The notes under the pieces: model-generated | What the model was told of the DNA's origin: nothing | The model's input: only the letters and a program-made list of their open reading frames with translations | Databases searched by the model: none | Made by a program: the position numbers and the translations under genes | In this document: one piece after another, positions 39,548-52,601 of the stretch | Numbering within the stretch: position 1 is the first letter of the stretch | How the letters are laid out: each line of letters opens with the position of its first letter | Assembly: GCA_013399115.1 (NCBI GenBank) | Contig: VXAA01003386.1 | Span: forward strand, 707,059 to 771,058 | Source of the DNA: Anseranas semipalmata | Lineage: Eukaryota > Chordata > Aves > Anseriformes > Anseranatidae | DNA length: 64,000 bases | Direction of reading: 5' to 3'

Positions 39548-42500
39548 GGGGGCGGGCGGGCGCACTTGTATTCCAGAGAGTCTGGATGGCATCTTTGGGA
39601 TGACTTTGTACCTGAATGAATAGTGTGAGGAGGATGGATAAATGCATGCATAATTACAATTGTCCCTCAACTCCACCTAAATTTAGAAGCCGGGGGCCTG
39701 GGATTTGCCCTTCAGATGCAGTGGCATTGTCAACAAGCATGCTGCGAAACAATGGAAGTGCTTTTCCATTGTCTCACGGTGATATAGCTATTCAGCACAC
39801 ATGACTAAAAGATAAACATTATATTTCCCATTTTGATAACAAATCTTTCCAACTTAAAAGGTGTAAAATGATTCTGCTGTCAAGTTCTGGGAGCTCTCAT
39901 ACAGGGTTCAACTTTTTCCAAGCCATTATAATGCTGCCTTGCCTGATAATTAAGGAAATATTGGGGGAGGTAATTCAGAAGGATGTTCACAAGAAGAAAT
40001 AAAACCATCTCTGATTAGTTCCTTAAAAATAACTTTAGAAAAGCTTTCAGGAAAAAAAAAATTAGAAAAAGGAAGCTTTCCTAACACAGCTGGCTCTCTG
40101 GGTGTCAGAGCTAGGTTTGAGTTTCCCCCATGGGGAAACAGTGGGGTAAGGCTGGCAGCAGAAAATGGATTCTGTAAAATGTAGGTACTCCAGTTTTAGT
40201 GCTGTTGTCTTCCTTCTCACACTGATGGCAAATGGATAGCATGAGGTGCTACAACAGTTCGGAGCAAACTGTGATTTTTGGCTGGCCTTCAACATCCTCC
40301 TGAGGAGGAGCTCGTATCACTCTTTGCTCATATTTCTCTTGAGGCTGAAGGTTAAAGAGGAAGCGATAGCCCTTTGAATAGCAGCCTGTCAAGAAACAAG
40401 GGGGAGTGCAGTTAGACAGCTCACTCTCTCCTGACAGCAGGGCTTGCTCACTTCTGGGACTCATTAGTATCTTTCAACCTGCATACCACTTCTGAGGGTA
40501 TTTCGGTGTGTTTAGACTTCAAATGCTTTATAGAAAGGTCTTGGGAAACAGCTGTTTCCTAAATTTTCTTGTGGCTGATTCTTTTCTCGTGGTTTTAGTG
40601 TAGTGTTCCTGTTTCATTTCTCTTCAGCCATCTCCTCACAAATGAAGCTGGCAAACCACAGGAGACATCCTGGGCTTGTTTTCCCGATCTCCTATCAAGC
40701 ACTGAACAACTGAAGGTCAATTAACTGATTCTCTTGGATGCTCTTTCATTGTGCCTCATCCATGGAGGTATCCTCTGAGCACACCAGCCAGGGACACAAG
40801 CAAAGGAACAGCATTGCTTTGCATGTCGAGACCCTTTCGTTTGTGCCCTGCGGTGCTCCAGACAGATGCATGCTCAGAAAGGTGTCTCTGCGCTGTGAAC
40901 CTGAGGGCACCCGCACCCCCAGTGTGCAATCAGTATTCGTGTTACATCTCAGATGGATGGCTCGTGTGCAAGTTGTTGTGGTACTTTCAGAATTCAAATG
41001 TGCTCCTTTTCTCCAGTCTGTTCCCAACCGGAGTATAATATTCTTGCGCAGAGCTGGAGTGTGACTGCAGGCAAAAAGCAGTGACTGCTGTTTAGGACCT
41101 ACTGTTCTTCCACCTGCCTACCTCCAGCCCAGCACTCATTCTTCTGCTTTTTCAGGCTTAATTCACAAACAAGTTCAGCTTCTGCAGTAAAGTTAAGCCA
41201 GAACCAATTCTATAAGGACTGATAATACAGATTCAAGAAGGAAAGCATCCTGTTCCTTATTTTGCCAAATACATATAGATGCCTCTGGAAGGAGAAGAGC
41301 GCTGAAGGGGCTTTTTGCATCAGTGAGGCAGAAGGTTTGGGAAGGCACCATCTGTGAGCTGGGAAAGGAAGCCCTGGGGACAGAGGTAAAGAGTAGATCC
41401 TGTGGTGCCCTGTGGAATAGCTTTGTTACCGTGCTAATTGGGGAAAGCCCCAGGCAAAGAAAAAGGAATTGAGTCTCTTTTTGAGATGATTCTTTCCTTC
41501 CCTAACTCAAGTGGCTTGTCAGAAGGAGAAGAGCTCAGCAGCTTGGAGGGCTGGCCCTCCCCAGGAGGAAGAGCTTTTGCTGGGGAAATCCATGCATCTC
41601 AGGACATGCAAAGTTGGGAGAGGAAGATCAAGTTTTGCAGAAAAGATGCAATTTGGTTGATATATGGGATTTCTGTGGGCCACTGAAGAGCAATGCCCAG
41701 CAGAGGGAGCAAGCTAAAGACTCTTCAGCCAAAACTGGGAGAAGCCGCATGAGAAAACTCTAGAAATTTAGATACACTGCAAGGTGCTGTGCTATGTTAT
41801 CCTGTAGCTGCCAATCTAATTATTCCCCTTGGGCTTTAAAATGCAGACAGCTCCCTTTAGATTTCCAACTGTTAATAGTCTTCTCTATTGTCTTTCCTTT
41901 GCTATTCAGACTGCTCTTGCACTGGTGCCATACTTCATCTCCATGCCCTCCTCCATCTACTGTAAAACACATCCCATCTGTTGTAGTGATTATGTTGGGA
42001 ACTTGGCAGCTGTCTTCTCACTTAATTGTCCACATTTCTTAACATGTGCTTCCTGCAGCATATTTTAATAACAGCTTTGCAAACTGGTTTTGAGTATCTG
42101 TGGTGCAGTGGAGGGTAGCCACACAATGCACGTACTGGGGCGGTTGGCTTTTATTCACAATTTATCTGGCCGGCATTCAAATTTTCTGCTCTTGTAACTC
42201 AAGTTTGCCCCTGGATACAAACACGGACACACAGAAGTGTGTCTGCAGGCCTACCTGGCCAGGCTCCCTGTATTGGCAGCAGAGACAAGTCCTGTGTCCT
42301 GAGGGAAATTCAGAGCAGGAGCCTGGATTAGCTGCTCTCATTCTATTGTTCCCTCTGCACTCCATGGGGAACTGAGGCAGAGGAGCTGCCCCGTTGGGCT
42401 TCCCATGTTAGGAAGTGTGAACTCCCCAAGCTCTGACTGCTGCTATTCTGGGAGCTGCCTCTTTCCTGCAGGCAGTATGCAGCACCCTGGCATGACCAAT

Positions 42501-43733
42501 GTGAAATAGTACATGGGTAGGTGCTAAAAGCTTTAGAAATGGTTAGGTTGGGTGTGTATATTCAATACACATTTTTACCCTGTAGAGACGCATGGATTCT
42601 CTGCCTGATCCATTTTGTAATCTATCCTTCAGAATAAAACTTCCAATCCCTTACTCTGTTTTGTGGTCAAAAGGTGTTGTTGATTCTGCATTAGTGACCC
42701 AGCTGGGGCACTTATTGCTCATCTGTGAAGTGATGTGGCTGATCTTTCCTGACCCGTTCTGCCAGTTCTCAGTTTGTATTTTGCCATCTGCAGGGAGGGC
42801 TTTGCCATGTCCCATAAGCTCAGAAATCCCAACGCACTCCTGGGTGTTCCAGCAGGTACCACTCTTTTCTCAAGTGTGTTGTTATTTTTAAATAAGCAGC
42901 TGGTTGCACAAACTCCTGCACTACTTGTGTGGTGTTTCACCATGTAACCCCCACGATGGCTTTGTTTATTGAACTAGCAAAGAAAAAAAGCCTCTCTTGA
43001 GGTGGAGTTCATAAGGAATTGCAGCAAAAGTGTTTATTAGAAGCTGCAGTCGTCACTGTGAGGTCAGCTCAGCTGGGTAACTTGACCTGAGGCTGTCAGT
43101 GCATAAGGTCAACAGAAGATGCAGAAATGCCATATGTTAAGAGTGTGGAAGAAAATCGGACAGTTAGAAATGTTAGATGGGTTAAAAGCTAGTAACACAG
43201 GAAGATCTGTTGGGCTTTGAAATTCACTTTGGGGTTACAAAGTTCATATCTTTCATTTCTGTGTTGCTTCCTGTGCTGGGAAGAGCATACCCATAGCATG
43301 TGATTCTGTGACAGTATGCTTGGTGCTGTCTTGTTTATCTTTTTCTTCTAGATTTGCAAGGTTAATTTCCCGGAGCTTGAGTGTGCTTTTGTGTGAACAC
43401 CAGGAAAGTGTTCTTGGGCTGCAGACTAGAACCATCTTTCTGCTTTAGAAGCTGCTCAGACCTGCTTCCAAAATGTGCTACGTGGTGGCAGAATAGCTTT
43501 GTTCAACTGCTGCAGGACTGCCTCAGAAATGGTTCCCACTACAGAAGCCTGCATGCAAAATAATTCTTATTAAGGAATATAAGGCCAATGTATTTTGATT
43601 TGTGCTAGTGTTTCTTGAGGGTGGGGATCTCAGAAACTTTAGGTTTTCCGTTGCTTTTAATATGACCTCCATCTGACAGCATGTCAGATACTCTTAGAGA
43701 TCTCTGCTTACTCTTTGCAACTTTTCTCTTTAG

Positions 43734-43931
43734 GACAGTGAACTCCTGACATTTAACATCTCCCGGCACCAGTCATGGTGGAGTGAAAATGGTCCTGGCT
43801 GTGTAAGGAAGGAGGCTTCAATGTCTGGCATCAAAGGACTGGATAGCCATTCCTACATCTCCGTGATAGGCTGTGCCCTGGAGTATCGGTACATCGAGGT
43901 CATGCACAGTTCCTTCCAGATCCTGATCGCG
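43734..43931 (+). CDS. NKAIN4: NKAIN4 exon 4 (66 codons, loop region)
   Basis: The exon runs from TTTAG|GACAGT to GCG|GTGAGT, phase 0 at both ends, 198 bases. It opens with [16 protein letters not shown], where DSELLTF is the wording I associate with NKAIN4. NIS is an N-glycosylation sequon. ENGPGC is the conserved family motif. A loop of about 23 residues then lies between that Cys and the Cys of 'VIGCALEY'. The loop ([20 protein letters not shown]) is the least conserved part of the protein between paralogues. The exon ends [14 protein letters not shown], entering the last membrane helix that exon 5 completes. The two cysteines could pair outside the cell, which is inference. Confidence 0.94.
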
Positions 43932-46900
43932 GTGAGTACATCGCTGAGACTGCCACGGGGTAGCGGCTGTTGAGGAGAGGCTGTTGTTTTCCAGGCACAG
44001 AGGCTGGCCTATGCTTTCCACTCCATTTTGTGTAATCGGATTGCAAAAGCCTCTGTAAATGGTTTTTTGTTTGTTTGCTTTTTCTCCCGTTCTTGCTTAT
44101 GAATAATATTGCTAGAAAGAACTGGAAATGAATACCAGCAACCTAACACATGAAGTAATGCATCACATACAACCATGCAATAACAAATCATCCTGTATCC
44201 CTGCTGGGTGAGGAAATTCATGTTTTGGTATGGACAGAGACCATCCTGAAGAAGGATTTCATCTTTCTATGTGACTTAATGATGGGTGGGGAGGCACATA
44301 CGTGCACATCCATTGTGAAGAAACAAAAGGGAGAAAATCCTTATCTCCAGAAAATGAAAAACTTTAAGGAAGCAGAAAGCATGTTTTATTTCTGCTGACA
44401 CCCACTAAATGTTTCCATCAACTCTTTCCTTGTTGGAGTCTTCCACAGGCTTTTTAAAATACTCTATGGTAATTCAATGTCCTTAATGTTCACTGTTAAT
44501 TAATTCTCATTTGTCTGTGAAATTAACTGAAGCAAAATGTCCATCGTCTCCCTTACTTCATCGGTGCTCTTGCATTTTGTAGCTGTATAGAATTAGCAGC
44601 CGGCACCTTTCTAGTCCGCTTTGGTTTGTCACTTTGTGGTTAATGGCTTTCAGCTACAAACTTGCGTGGACTGGTGAAACATTCACATTTCAGCTTTCCG
44701 TTTTGGCTTGAAAAAGAAGGGTAACTTGCCTTGATTAAATATCGAAGGATTACAAATACAGAGAAATTCCAAGCTTCTGGAGTGCCAAGTACTTCTCTGT
44801 GCATTTTTGGTACAACTCTCCACTACCTGATCCCGCATTTCCTATTAGCGGGGAGGATCCGTGTGACCCCGTGAACTGCATGGAGCAGGCAGGACTCGGG
44901 CTCTGTTCCAGCCATGTCACAAAAGCCAGGCAGGTCAAGAAGCTCCTGTTTCCTGAGCTGGGGGGCTCCCGGGCTTGTATGCTGCCTGGTAATATTTGGT
45001 GGGTTTTCTTTCAGGGAAAATGATCCAAACTCACAAAAGTGTCTGTGAGTTGCTTCAGTGCACGTGTATGAGAAAGGAAAACCTATGTATCCAAAAGATT
45101 AGAGCCTGTTTTCTTCCATAAAGAGCTGTTAGCTGGAATGGGATTGACACTGATCTGGTGCTGTTCCTGAATTTGGGGAAACAATTGACAGACTTTGAAG
45201 TCAGAACGGGTGGACTTAAAGTGCAGAAATGTGTCACTGTTAGCATCCTTCCTAAACGTCTGTGCTGGCACATGCACCTGTGCCCCAGGCTAGAGGTTCG
45301 GACAACAAATAGTCCTCAGTTGGATTGGGATAGACCTTTGCTTTGTGGCATCGTATTAACTTAGGCAGCTGGCCCTGAGCTGAGTGTCACACTGATATAC
45401 AGGAGTCTGTGTATCCGGGAGTGTTTTCTCCTTCACTTCTTCCCCGAGGCCCATGACAGTACTCTCTCTGCATCTGTAAAACACCGCAAGGGGCCAGATG
45501 GGGAGACAGAGGAGGGAACTATAAGATAAAATATGATTTAGGTAAATATTTTCTCTAACCTTTTCCCTGAGAGTTAGCTTGCAGTGGGTTTTTGCATCTT
45601 AAACCCTGGAAATGAGGCTATAATACTTGTAGGCAAGAAGGCCATATGGGCTGAGCTGTGCAGAGTGAAGTAAATTTCTACTTGTCCTGTAATAAAAGTA
45701 GAATATTGAAGCCCCAGGCCTGTAGCTCCTGCCAGCTCTGAATTGCTCATATAATTTTGTCATGTAGTGGGAAAAATAGAGCTCTTCCCTTCTGCTTTGC
45801 TGAGGTAAGGCAGCAAGAAGGCCTCTTCGTATTCTCACTCAGACCTTGCCTGAAAACAGCCAGCCAGTTCTCTCTCTTCTTAGTCTCTGAGGGTCAAACT
45901 CTTTGATCCCTGCTAGTATCTTTTTCTGCTCTCTTTATCTCATTTTAAGGCAGATTCTATTACAGGCTGCTGTCCTTCCCAGGGCGCTGGCAGAGGCTGG
46001 ATCGATTGTACAAAAAACATGAGTAGGAACTGAAGGCTCAGGGGATGCAGCAAGGGACATGACCTAGTTCCCTCCTTGTCTCCTATGTGCTGGAGACCTG
46101 AATAGTCAGCACCCTGTTAAGAAGGGGGAAGGACAGGCAAAATGGTCCTATTCTGTTGTTGTTTTTGCTCTGTTTAATGGTTTTTAGAAGTTGTTGGGTG
46201 GTTGTGTTTTCTTTTTTTTTTTAATTCCAGATACAGCAGTGCGATATCCATGTTCCTTAATTATGCAGTACCCAGCTGAGGAGTTTTATGTTTTCTGGAG
46301 ATACCAATTCCTCGAGACTCTTGGAACTATAGTGCACTGGGTGGGGTACTTGGGGAAAGGCTGAGTTCATCTCACTGAATTTGATCCTGCATGCCAATGC
46401 AGAAGGATAGCAAACCTTAGCCCATATGGCAACCACAGTGCTGACTGTCATCTTGACTCCTGCTGGCTGTATTATTCCATTCTTGGGCGTACATTTGAAG
46501 CAGATACATAAGGTCTCTGTCTGCTGTTGTTCAGAGCTTGTCTGTACTCCTTGAAGGCAAAAACAGCTCCTTTAATCTGGATATGCTTGGGTATTTCAGT
46601 CACCACACATGATACAAGTAGCTGTAGGGCCCAGTATGAAAATCTTGCTCAATGCTTTAGCACAGAAGACATTGGTGGAAAAGCTTATTAGAACAAAACC
46701 TCTTAAAGTCTGTACTGGTATAGAAATGTCACTGTAAAACTATCCTACCAACCCAATCTGGAAATGCAACAGCAACCAATTTGTCAAAAAATCTGCTTTG
46801 TTTTTATCTTACCAAGGATTCATCTTGCATCTCCCCAGCTTGCCAGCCAGCAGGGAGAGGAGCGATTTCTGGTTTTGAAATACCTGGCATAGCTCTGGGC

Positions 46901-49059
46901 TATCCATATGGTAGTTCTGGGAGTGGGGAGGGCTAGGCTTTTCCTGAGGCTCCACTGAATGGGATGGAAATTGGAAATGTCTTCCCAACTGAGAGAACTC
47001 ACTGCCTGCCTGTCTGCTGTTTTCACTCCGACTGACAGGTTGGAAGGTTCCCAGGAAGGCGGCAATGCAGGCTTTGACAGCAGATGTTATGTGAGAAGCA
47101 AGGCGCAAGAGATGCTTTGTTGTTGGCAGAAGCTAGATTTTCAGTGGTTGTAATTGCATCCGAGGAGTTAAGAAGGTCAGGGAATCAAAGGATTTCGCTT
47201 CATTTTGACTATCTGGTCACAATAGCTTTTTCACAGGCTGGCTTTTGCTTTCTCATAGCTTGGAAATTGGTCAGAGATCTCTTTATTTCCCCCCCTCTTG
47301 CACAGAGAGCATACATGCTTCATTAGCTTTGATTAGAAGTGAAACCTGGAGTGCATCTGCCCTGGAGAAGGAGACTGCACATATTCTCTGTGGTGGAAAA
47401 CAGCAATGGCAAGTTTCTCTTTTCTCTGCAGAGAAGAGTTGAAGAGCCCAGAATCTTCACTAGAACAGATGTAGACCAAAGCTAAGATTTTTATACAAGC
47501 AACAGTAACACCTCCTAAAACTTGCCTTCCCATCCTTCATGTATTTTGTACACTTGCAGCCAGCTGGTCCCTCCAATTAGATCTTCCTCTAATTCAGTCT
47601 GTGTGGCTCTAGTGCTTTAATTCAATGCCGCTCTTCTGTGAACACTCTTCAACTCACTATCAAAAAGTTAACTTCAGATGACTGAGGAACTGATTTGTTT
47701 TCCTCGTTCTTTTGGGCACACTCATCTCCTGCCTTCCCTGCTCTGGTGATTTGCCTGCAGAATGTCTGGGACATCCCAGCTCCATCCTCTCTTGTTCGGC
47801 AGCGTGTGCATTCCCAGGCAGCCTGACAGGCTGACTGAACACACCTGCCTGCAACATGTGTTCCTAATAAAACGCCTAATCGGATACTCCTGCAGCCTGG
47901 AGGAAGCTGGTACTGAACATGCAGAACAAGTGGAGAAACAGCAGCTGAGGCTAAAGCCTGAGACCATTCTTTGGGGAATTGGAGCAATAGCTTAGTGTCA
48001 TTTTACATCACTGACTTCTTCCCTCCTCTTCCACCTCTCCTACATAATTCACAAAGATCTGAGAGTTACTGCTATTTCTCTGGGATAGTAGAGCTTAAAG
48101 CCCTCTTTCTTATAGAATCAGAAATAAAGATGGTGTTTTGAGCAAGAGTGAAATTACTTCCAAATTCTTGGCCTCTGGGAAGCTTTCTGTTCTGTGTTAA
48201 TTACTGCTAACCTTGGTGATGTCTGGGGGCTTGATGTATCTTCATCAAGAAAGCAGTCAGAAGGGAACCACGGGTGTCTCTTGGAGTCTGCTCACTCCAT
48301 GTTCTGGCAGACTCTTCCAGTGAAAATGACTGGAGAATAGGAATGGCATTTCTCTGTAACAGCTTCATTCACAATTCATGCAGGAGGAAAGATGCAGGGA
48401 GTTCCAGGAGTTCATGTTATCCCTGAGGTGATATGTTTAGAGTTTAGGTCAGCCACTATGAAAATGCAGCTCATGTTTATGTTGTAGGTCTCTTTCCTCC
48501 TTTGCCACTGAAACTCTCCTGTTCTGGGCAGGCTGCAAGACTTGCAGAACTTATTTGAATAAAAAGAAAATGCTTCATTGAATAAGCAATTTATTATTGA
48601 TGAAACTCTTGTCAAGGAGGAATGGGTTATAAGGTAAATGCAAAGAAAAATGTAAGCATCAGTCAGGTCATTTTGAAACCTTTGTCAGGAGATGGAAACA
48701 AAACTCTCCACTCCAATGGAGCTGGAATTAGGAGTTCCCTGACACAGATATCAGGAATGGCAAGCTTGAAATAAGGCTTGTGTGTATATGTTGCAGCATA
48801 TAATAATAGCAGATGGATCCATGCCATTTTGTATGGCTATTAATGCAAAGTTCCTACTCTGAAGCATGATGGAAAATCTGTGCAAAGAGAAAACCTTCCT
48901 AGAGTTCCCTTGGAATCAGAGCATACATTCAAGATGCATCTTTCCTGCTTGGATATTTGTGTGTCTGCAAACTCCATTGTGAAATACAAAAGGCTGGATC
49001 TTCAAACTCAAAAAATGCCTGAGCAATTGCAAAGGCTGTGTGCAACCACCCTCCTAAGG

Positions 49060-49320
49060 TGATCCTACGGCGACAGCAAATTTCCATCCGAGACGTGCAG
49101 GCAGCTGGTCGGACACCTCGCTGAAGGCCGTGACGGCCCCGAGCCGCAGCGCCCTGCTTCGCCCCGAGCACCCGCAAGTGGCCGGGGCCGCTTCAGCACC
49201 ACGGGCAGCGCCGCGCGGGGGCGGGAAAGCAGCGCGCGGCTCTGCTGGGGCGGGGCGGGAGGAGACAACAGTGGGTTCCGTTGGGTTGGGTTGGGTTCGG
49301 TTGGGCTGTCTGCTGCGAGG
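49060..49320. promoter_or_regulatory. orphan CpG island within intron 4
   Basis: In 49081-49260 I count 24 CpG dinucleotides in 180 bases, with high GC, against almost none in the AT-rich flanks. GC-box motifs (GGGGCGGGG and relatives) lie at 49247-49260. A short (TTGGG)n repeat follows at 49281-49297. Such unmethylated-type islands usually mark a promoter. It could drive a short NKAIN4 isoform, an antisense RNA to the left, or be an enhancer-type island. No TATA box is seen. Confidence 0.6.
49273..49305 (+). repeat. (TTGGG)n short repeat at CpG-island edge
   Basis: Three exact TTGGG units with degenerate neighbours. It has G-runs of three that could form a G-quadruplex on the + strand. Confidence 0.85.
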
Positions 49321-49325
49321 AAGCA

Positions 49326-49361
49326 ATGGTTCTACTCAGAGGCAATTCCAAAAGTCGGCAG
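49326..49361 (+). CDS. possible alternative first coding exon (12 codons, speculative)
   Basis: An ATG with G at -3 and G at +4 begins just downstream of the intron-4 CpG island. It reads MVLLRGNSKSRQ and ends at CGGCAG|GTAAAA, a plausible donor in phase 0. Exon 5 also starts in phase 0, so splicing would give a roughly 63-residue protein with only the last membrane helix and cytoplasmic tail of NKAIN4. The sequence shows the ATG, donor and phase; transcription is not shown. A chance match is quite possible. Confidence 0.2.
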
Positions 49362-51190
49362 GTAAAATTAACTGGCTGTTGCACGTGGCCTCGCAGCCTC
49401 CATCACGCCCGGAAGGGCTTTCTTCTGAGCGAAGTACTCCGTAGCTTGTAGAAAGTTTGTGGGAGCAGCGCTGGTTTTGAAAATGCATGCCAGGGGACAG
49501 AGCGAGTCACAGAGCTAGGTCTCCTCCGCTGAGGTACTGGGGTGTGTTTCCATATGGCCCACCCAGAGCAAATGAGAGAGCTGGTTTGTCTCTCACACGA
49601 TTATAGGAGATGTAAAGGAAATACCAGGTTTGGTGGTGCTACAAAAATATTCCATTCCCTTCCAACAAGGTCTTTTTTTTTCGTCTGGGAGAGCTAGAGA
49701 AATCAAGAATGCCTTATAACTCCCCAGTAGAAATCTCATTATTGTGCCTTTTGTTTTCTGGTGTGATGTATTTTTCTGTCATATTAAAAATGAATGGACT
49801 CTACTTTTCAAGCTTCACCATGCATCATTCTGTCTTCCCTCAGAGTGAGTCACTGTGTGTTACATTCTAACTCTTGTTCAAGAAAATTGAGTTCACAGTG
49901 GAAAACAATTATGTCTCACAATAACTTTGCTAATACAGTTACTGTCAACCAAGATCTCGCTAAGTGGGGTGTTATGTAAAGATGTAAAATGAAGGATGGA
50001 GAGGATATTTGATTATCAGGAAGAAGGCAGAGCAAAATAAAACCTTGCTGAATCTAGAATGCTTAATTCCCATAGTACCAAAAGCTTGTTTCTCTATTCA
50101 GGCTGGGTAACAACTTGCTACTGGAATTGAACAAGGCAGTTCTGATATTTTAGAGCTTCTACAAACTATCAACTAAGCACAGAACCACCGGGCTACTGTG
50201 AATTGCTTTTTTAATGTTCACTCTAGTTTTCTGCTCTAAGCACTGCTCCGAGCAATGGGTTGACATGAGGGCCATGCCATGCCAGGGCGGCTGTTAAGTG
50301 AGAGGCACCCTGTTGTTTTACTGTTCCTTCCCTGCTTCTATCTGGTTCCCAGGAGGTGGCACTTTCCTGCTAGCCTATGCAATTTGTGAATTAAGACCAT
50401 CACTGTTGACCTGTTTGGTTTTCACCATGCTCCAGCCCATTTACTTTGCAGGCCCAATGCTTGATTACTCCATGCAGCAGTTTACTCTCCAAAGATAGAA
50501 AGACCCTTAGAAAATGTGGACCTAGAGTAAGACTGGGATTCCTTCCAGTGAATTTCTGATCTCCAAGCCCAAGTTACAAAATATCTCAGTGGCTCTGAAC
50601 GTTGCTGCCAGTACACCGCTGTTTTTATGGTCAACTAAGTTTCTATCTCATCTGCATAAAAACTACTTGCATCTTGTTGGTAGCTCCTACACCAACGTAA
50701 TTTCTCTTCCCTTGCATTCCCCTTATCACAGGAATACAGAGCTGATGAGTTCTTGTCCCTGGACCTCTGTTAATAAAACCTATCCCTGTATCCCTGTGTG
50801 TCTGTCCTGTATGTAGGGGTCTGTCTAAAATGTTAAATCAGGCACTCTCCTGCATCCCCATCACTTCTTGCAGAGAGTAAACTTAGCACAGTAGTTCTAA
50901 TATCAACAAAGCCAGCCCATGTTCTTGCAACCGTTCTAGCAACAGCAGGTTGCTACTCTGAAGGTGAGGATGGGTCTTGCAAGTTTTTAGTTTTGAGCTT
51001 TGAGTATGCTCCCAGCAGTGTCTTCCTCTAAGCCTGCACTCCCTGCCTCAGAGCAAATATGACTTGGCTCCACCATTACAGTAGTGCTGCCAAGTGGAGA
51101 ATAAATATTGGCTGCTAATGTCATGCCAAGTGGGTTTTGACCAGCCGTGCAAGATTGATGCTGAAATGATTTATTCTCTCTATTTTCCAG

Positions 51191-51251
51191 CTGGTGGGCT
51201 TTGTCTACGCCTGTTACGTTGTTAGTGTTTTTACAGAAGAAGAAGACAGCT
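51191..51251 (+). CDS. NKAIN4: NKAIN4 exon 5 (61 bases, last transmembrane helix)
   Basis: The acceptor is TTTTCCAG at 51183-51190 and the donor is AGCT|GTAAGT. The exon starts in phase 0 and ends one base into a codon. It reads LVGFVYACYVVSVFTEEEDS, finishing the last hydrophobic segment and passing into the acidic EEED motif that begins the cytoplasmic tail in the family. 'VVSVFTEEEDS' agrees with remembered NKAIN4, whereas NKAIN3 has a different linker before EEED. The leftover T joins TT of exon 6 to make Phe. Confidence 0.94.
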
Positions 51252-52583
51252 GTAAGTATTTATCAACAGATCCCTTGGCAAAGGGTTTATGAAATTTTCT
51301 TTCTCTCTCAGACGTTCATCTATCAAGAACGAGTTGCTATCAGACTACTTTCCATCTCTCCGTCTATGTGATATGGTACTACCTACCTTTCAAGGATCCG
51401 CTGTTCTTACTGTGTGGTTTTTTTCCCCATGTCACTAAGGGTTAGCTGCTGTAATCTGGCTACTCTTTCAACACAAAGGAGCTTGGTGTTAGCTACTCAC
51501 TCAGGCAGGGCTTCAGAGAAACTGGGCAGCTTCTTCTGTTCTCAAGCTTCTATAGCTGAAGAGTAATGCCACTGAAATGTAAGCAGGAGACCCTACAGCA
51601 AATAATACAGCCTGGTACTCAGCTGGGCCACCTGCTGAGTATCATGTGCCACAAGCTGAGGATAAGGCACAGCATAAGATTTCTTGCCAAGAACCAAGCT
51701 GACCACTTAATTTAAAAGCAGAGGAAGCGCTATATCTGAATTACAGGAAGGATGGCGGAGCTGACTCTCGTGTTTGGTAGACAAATCTCTCAAGTGTCAT
51801 GCATTCACTGTGACGTGTCAGAAAAGAGCAAAGATTCAGAGAAATCACATGGATGGTTGGGTCTGTGGGATCTATCCAGATACCTACAGCCTGGTCCTGG
51901 ATTACTGCCCTTCTAAAACTCCCCTTGAGACCAATGCTTTTGCAAACAAAAGAACGGATGCATAGGGTTCAAATAATTGTGAATTCTGCTTTCTTTGGCA
52001 TTGTGTTCCCATTCTGTTTTTGAATTCTCAGAACGTTTAAATTGGAATATTCTTACTGAAATCAGTGGGTCTAGGCCAGTTTACTCCAGGTAAGGACCTG
52101 ATTCAAAGGCTTCATATCCAAATATCACTTCCTTAAGATTTTTGTCAGGTTTGTGCAAGTAGCTTTTTGTTTTAAAGAGCAGCTGGCATGGATGTTAGCT
52201 GAAAAATAACAGCTATGAACTGAACATTTGAAAGTATGTGAAGAATGTTGATTTCATACGAGTGAGATGAGATGCATTGCTTATCTGACTTATCCTCGTG
52301 TTTTTCTGTTGTTTCCTGTGTGGCTGAACTGATTCTACTGGCTTTAGTGATCATTCGTTCAGAGCTTGGCATTGCACATAGTGAAGGTGCTATATTATCA
52401 GTAATTTTTTAAAAATTACCCTATAGCTCTCCTGTAGGCTAAATAGCTTGAACTCTGAGCCTCTTTTGAATATTGTAAAGTAATAACTTGACAGAGCTCA
52501 TTTTTATGGTAGGGATCTGTTAGGAGAGACAATCACATGGAAGGAAGCATTATCTAGAAATGCAGAGCTGTTAATTCCAGGAA

Positions 52584-52601
52584 TTTTTTTTTTTTTTTTT
52601 T
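52584..52601 (+). repeat. T18 tract in intron 5
   Basis: Eighteen T in a row within pyrimidine-rich intron sequence. Similar T13-T16 tracts are at 14365-14377, 23667-23682 and 56688-56703. Confidence 0.95.

Larger units (their letters stand above)
43932..51190 (+). other. NKAIN4: NKAIN4 intron 4 (7,259 bases)
   Basis: It runs GTGAGT to TTCCAG, phase 0. The body is ordinary intron sequence except for the sharply bounded CpG island at about 49060-49320, described separately. No coding exon is required or seen between exons 4 and 5 in the main transcript. Confidence 0.9.
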
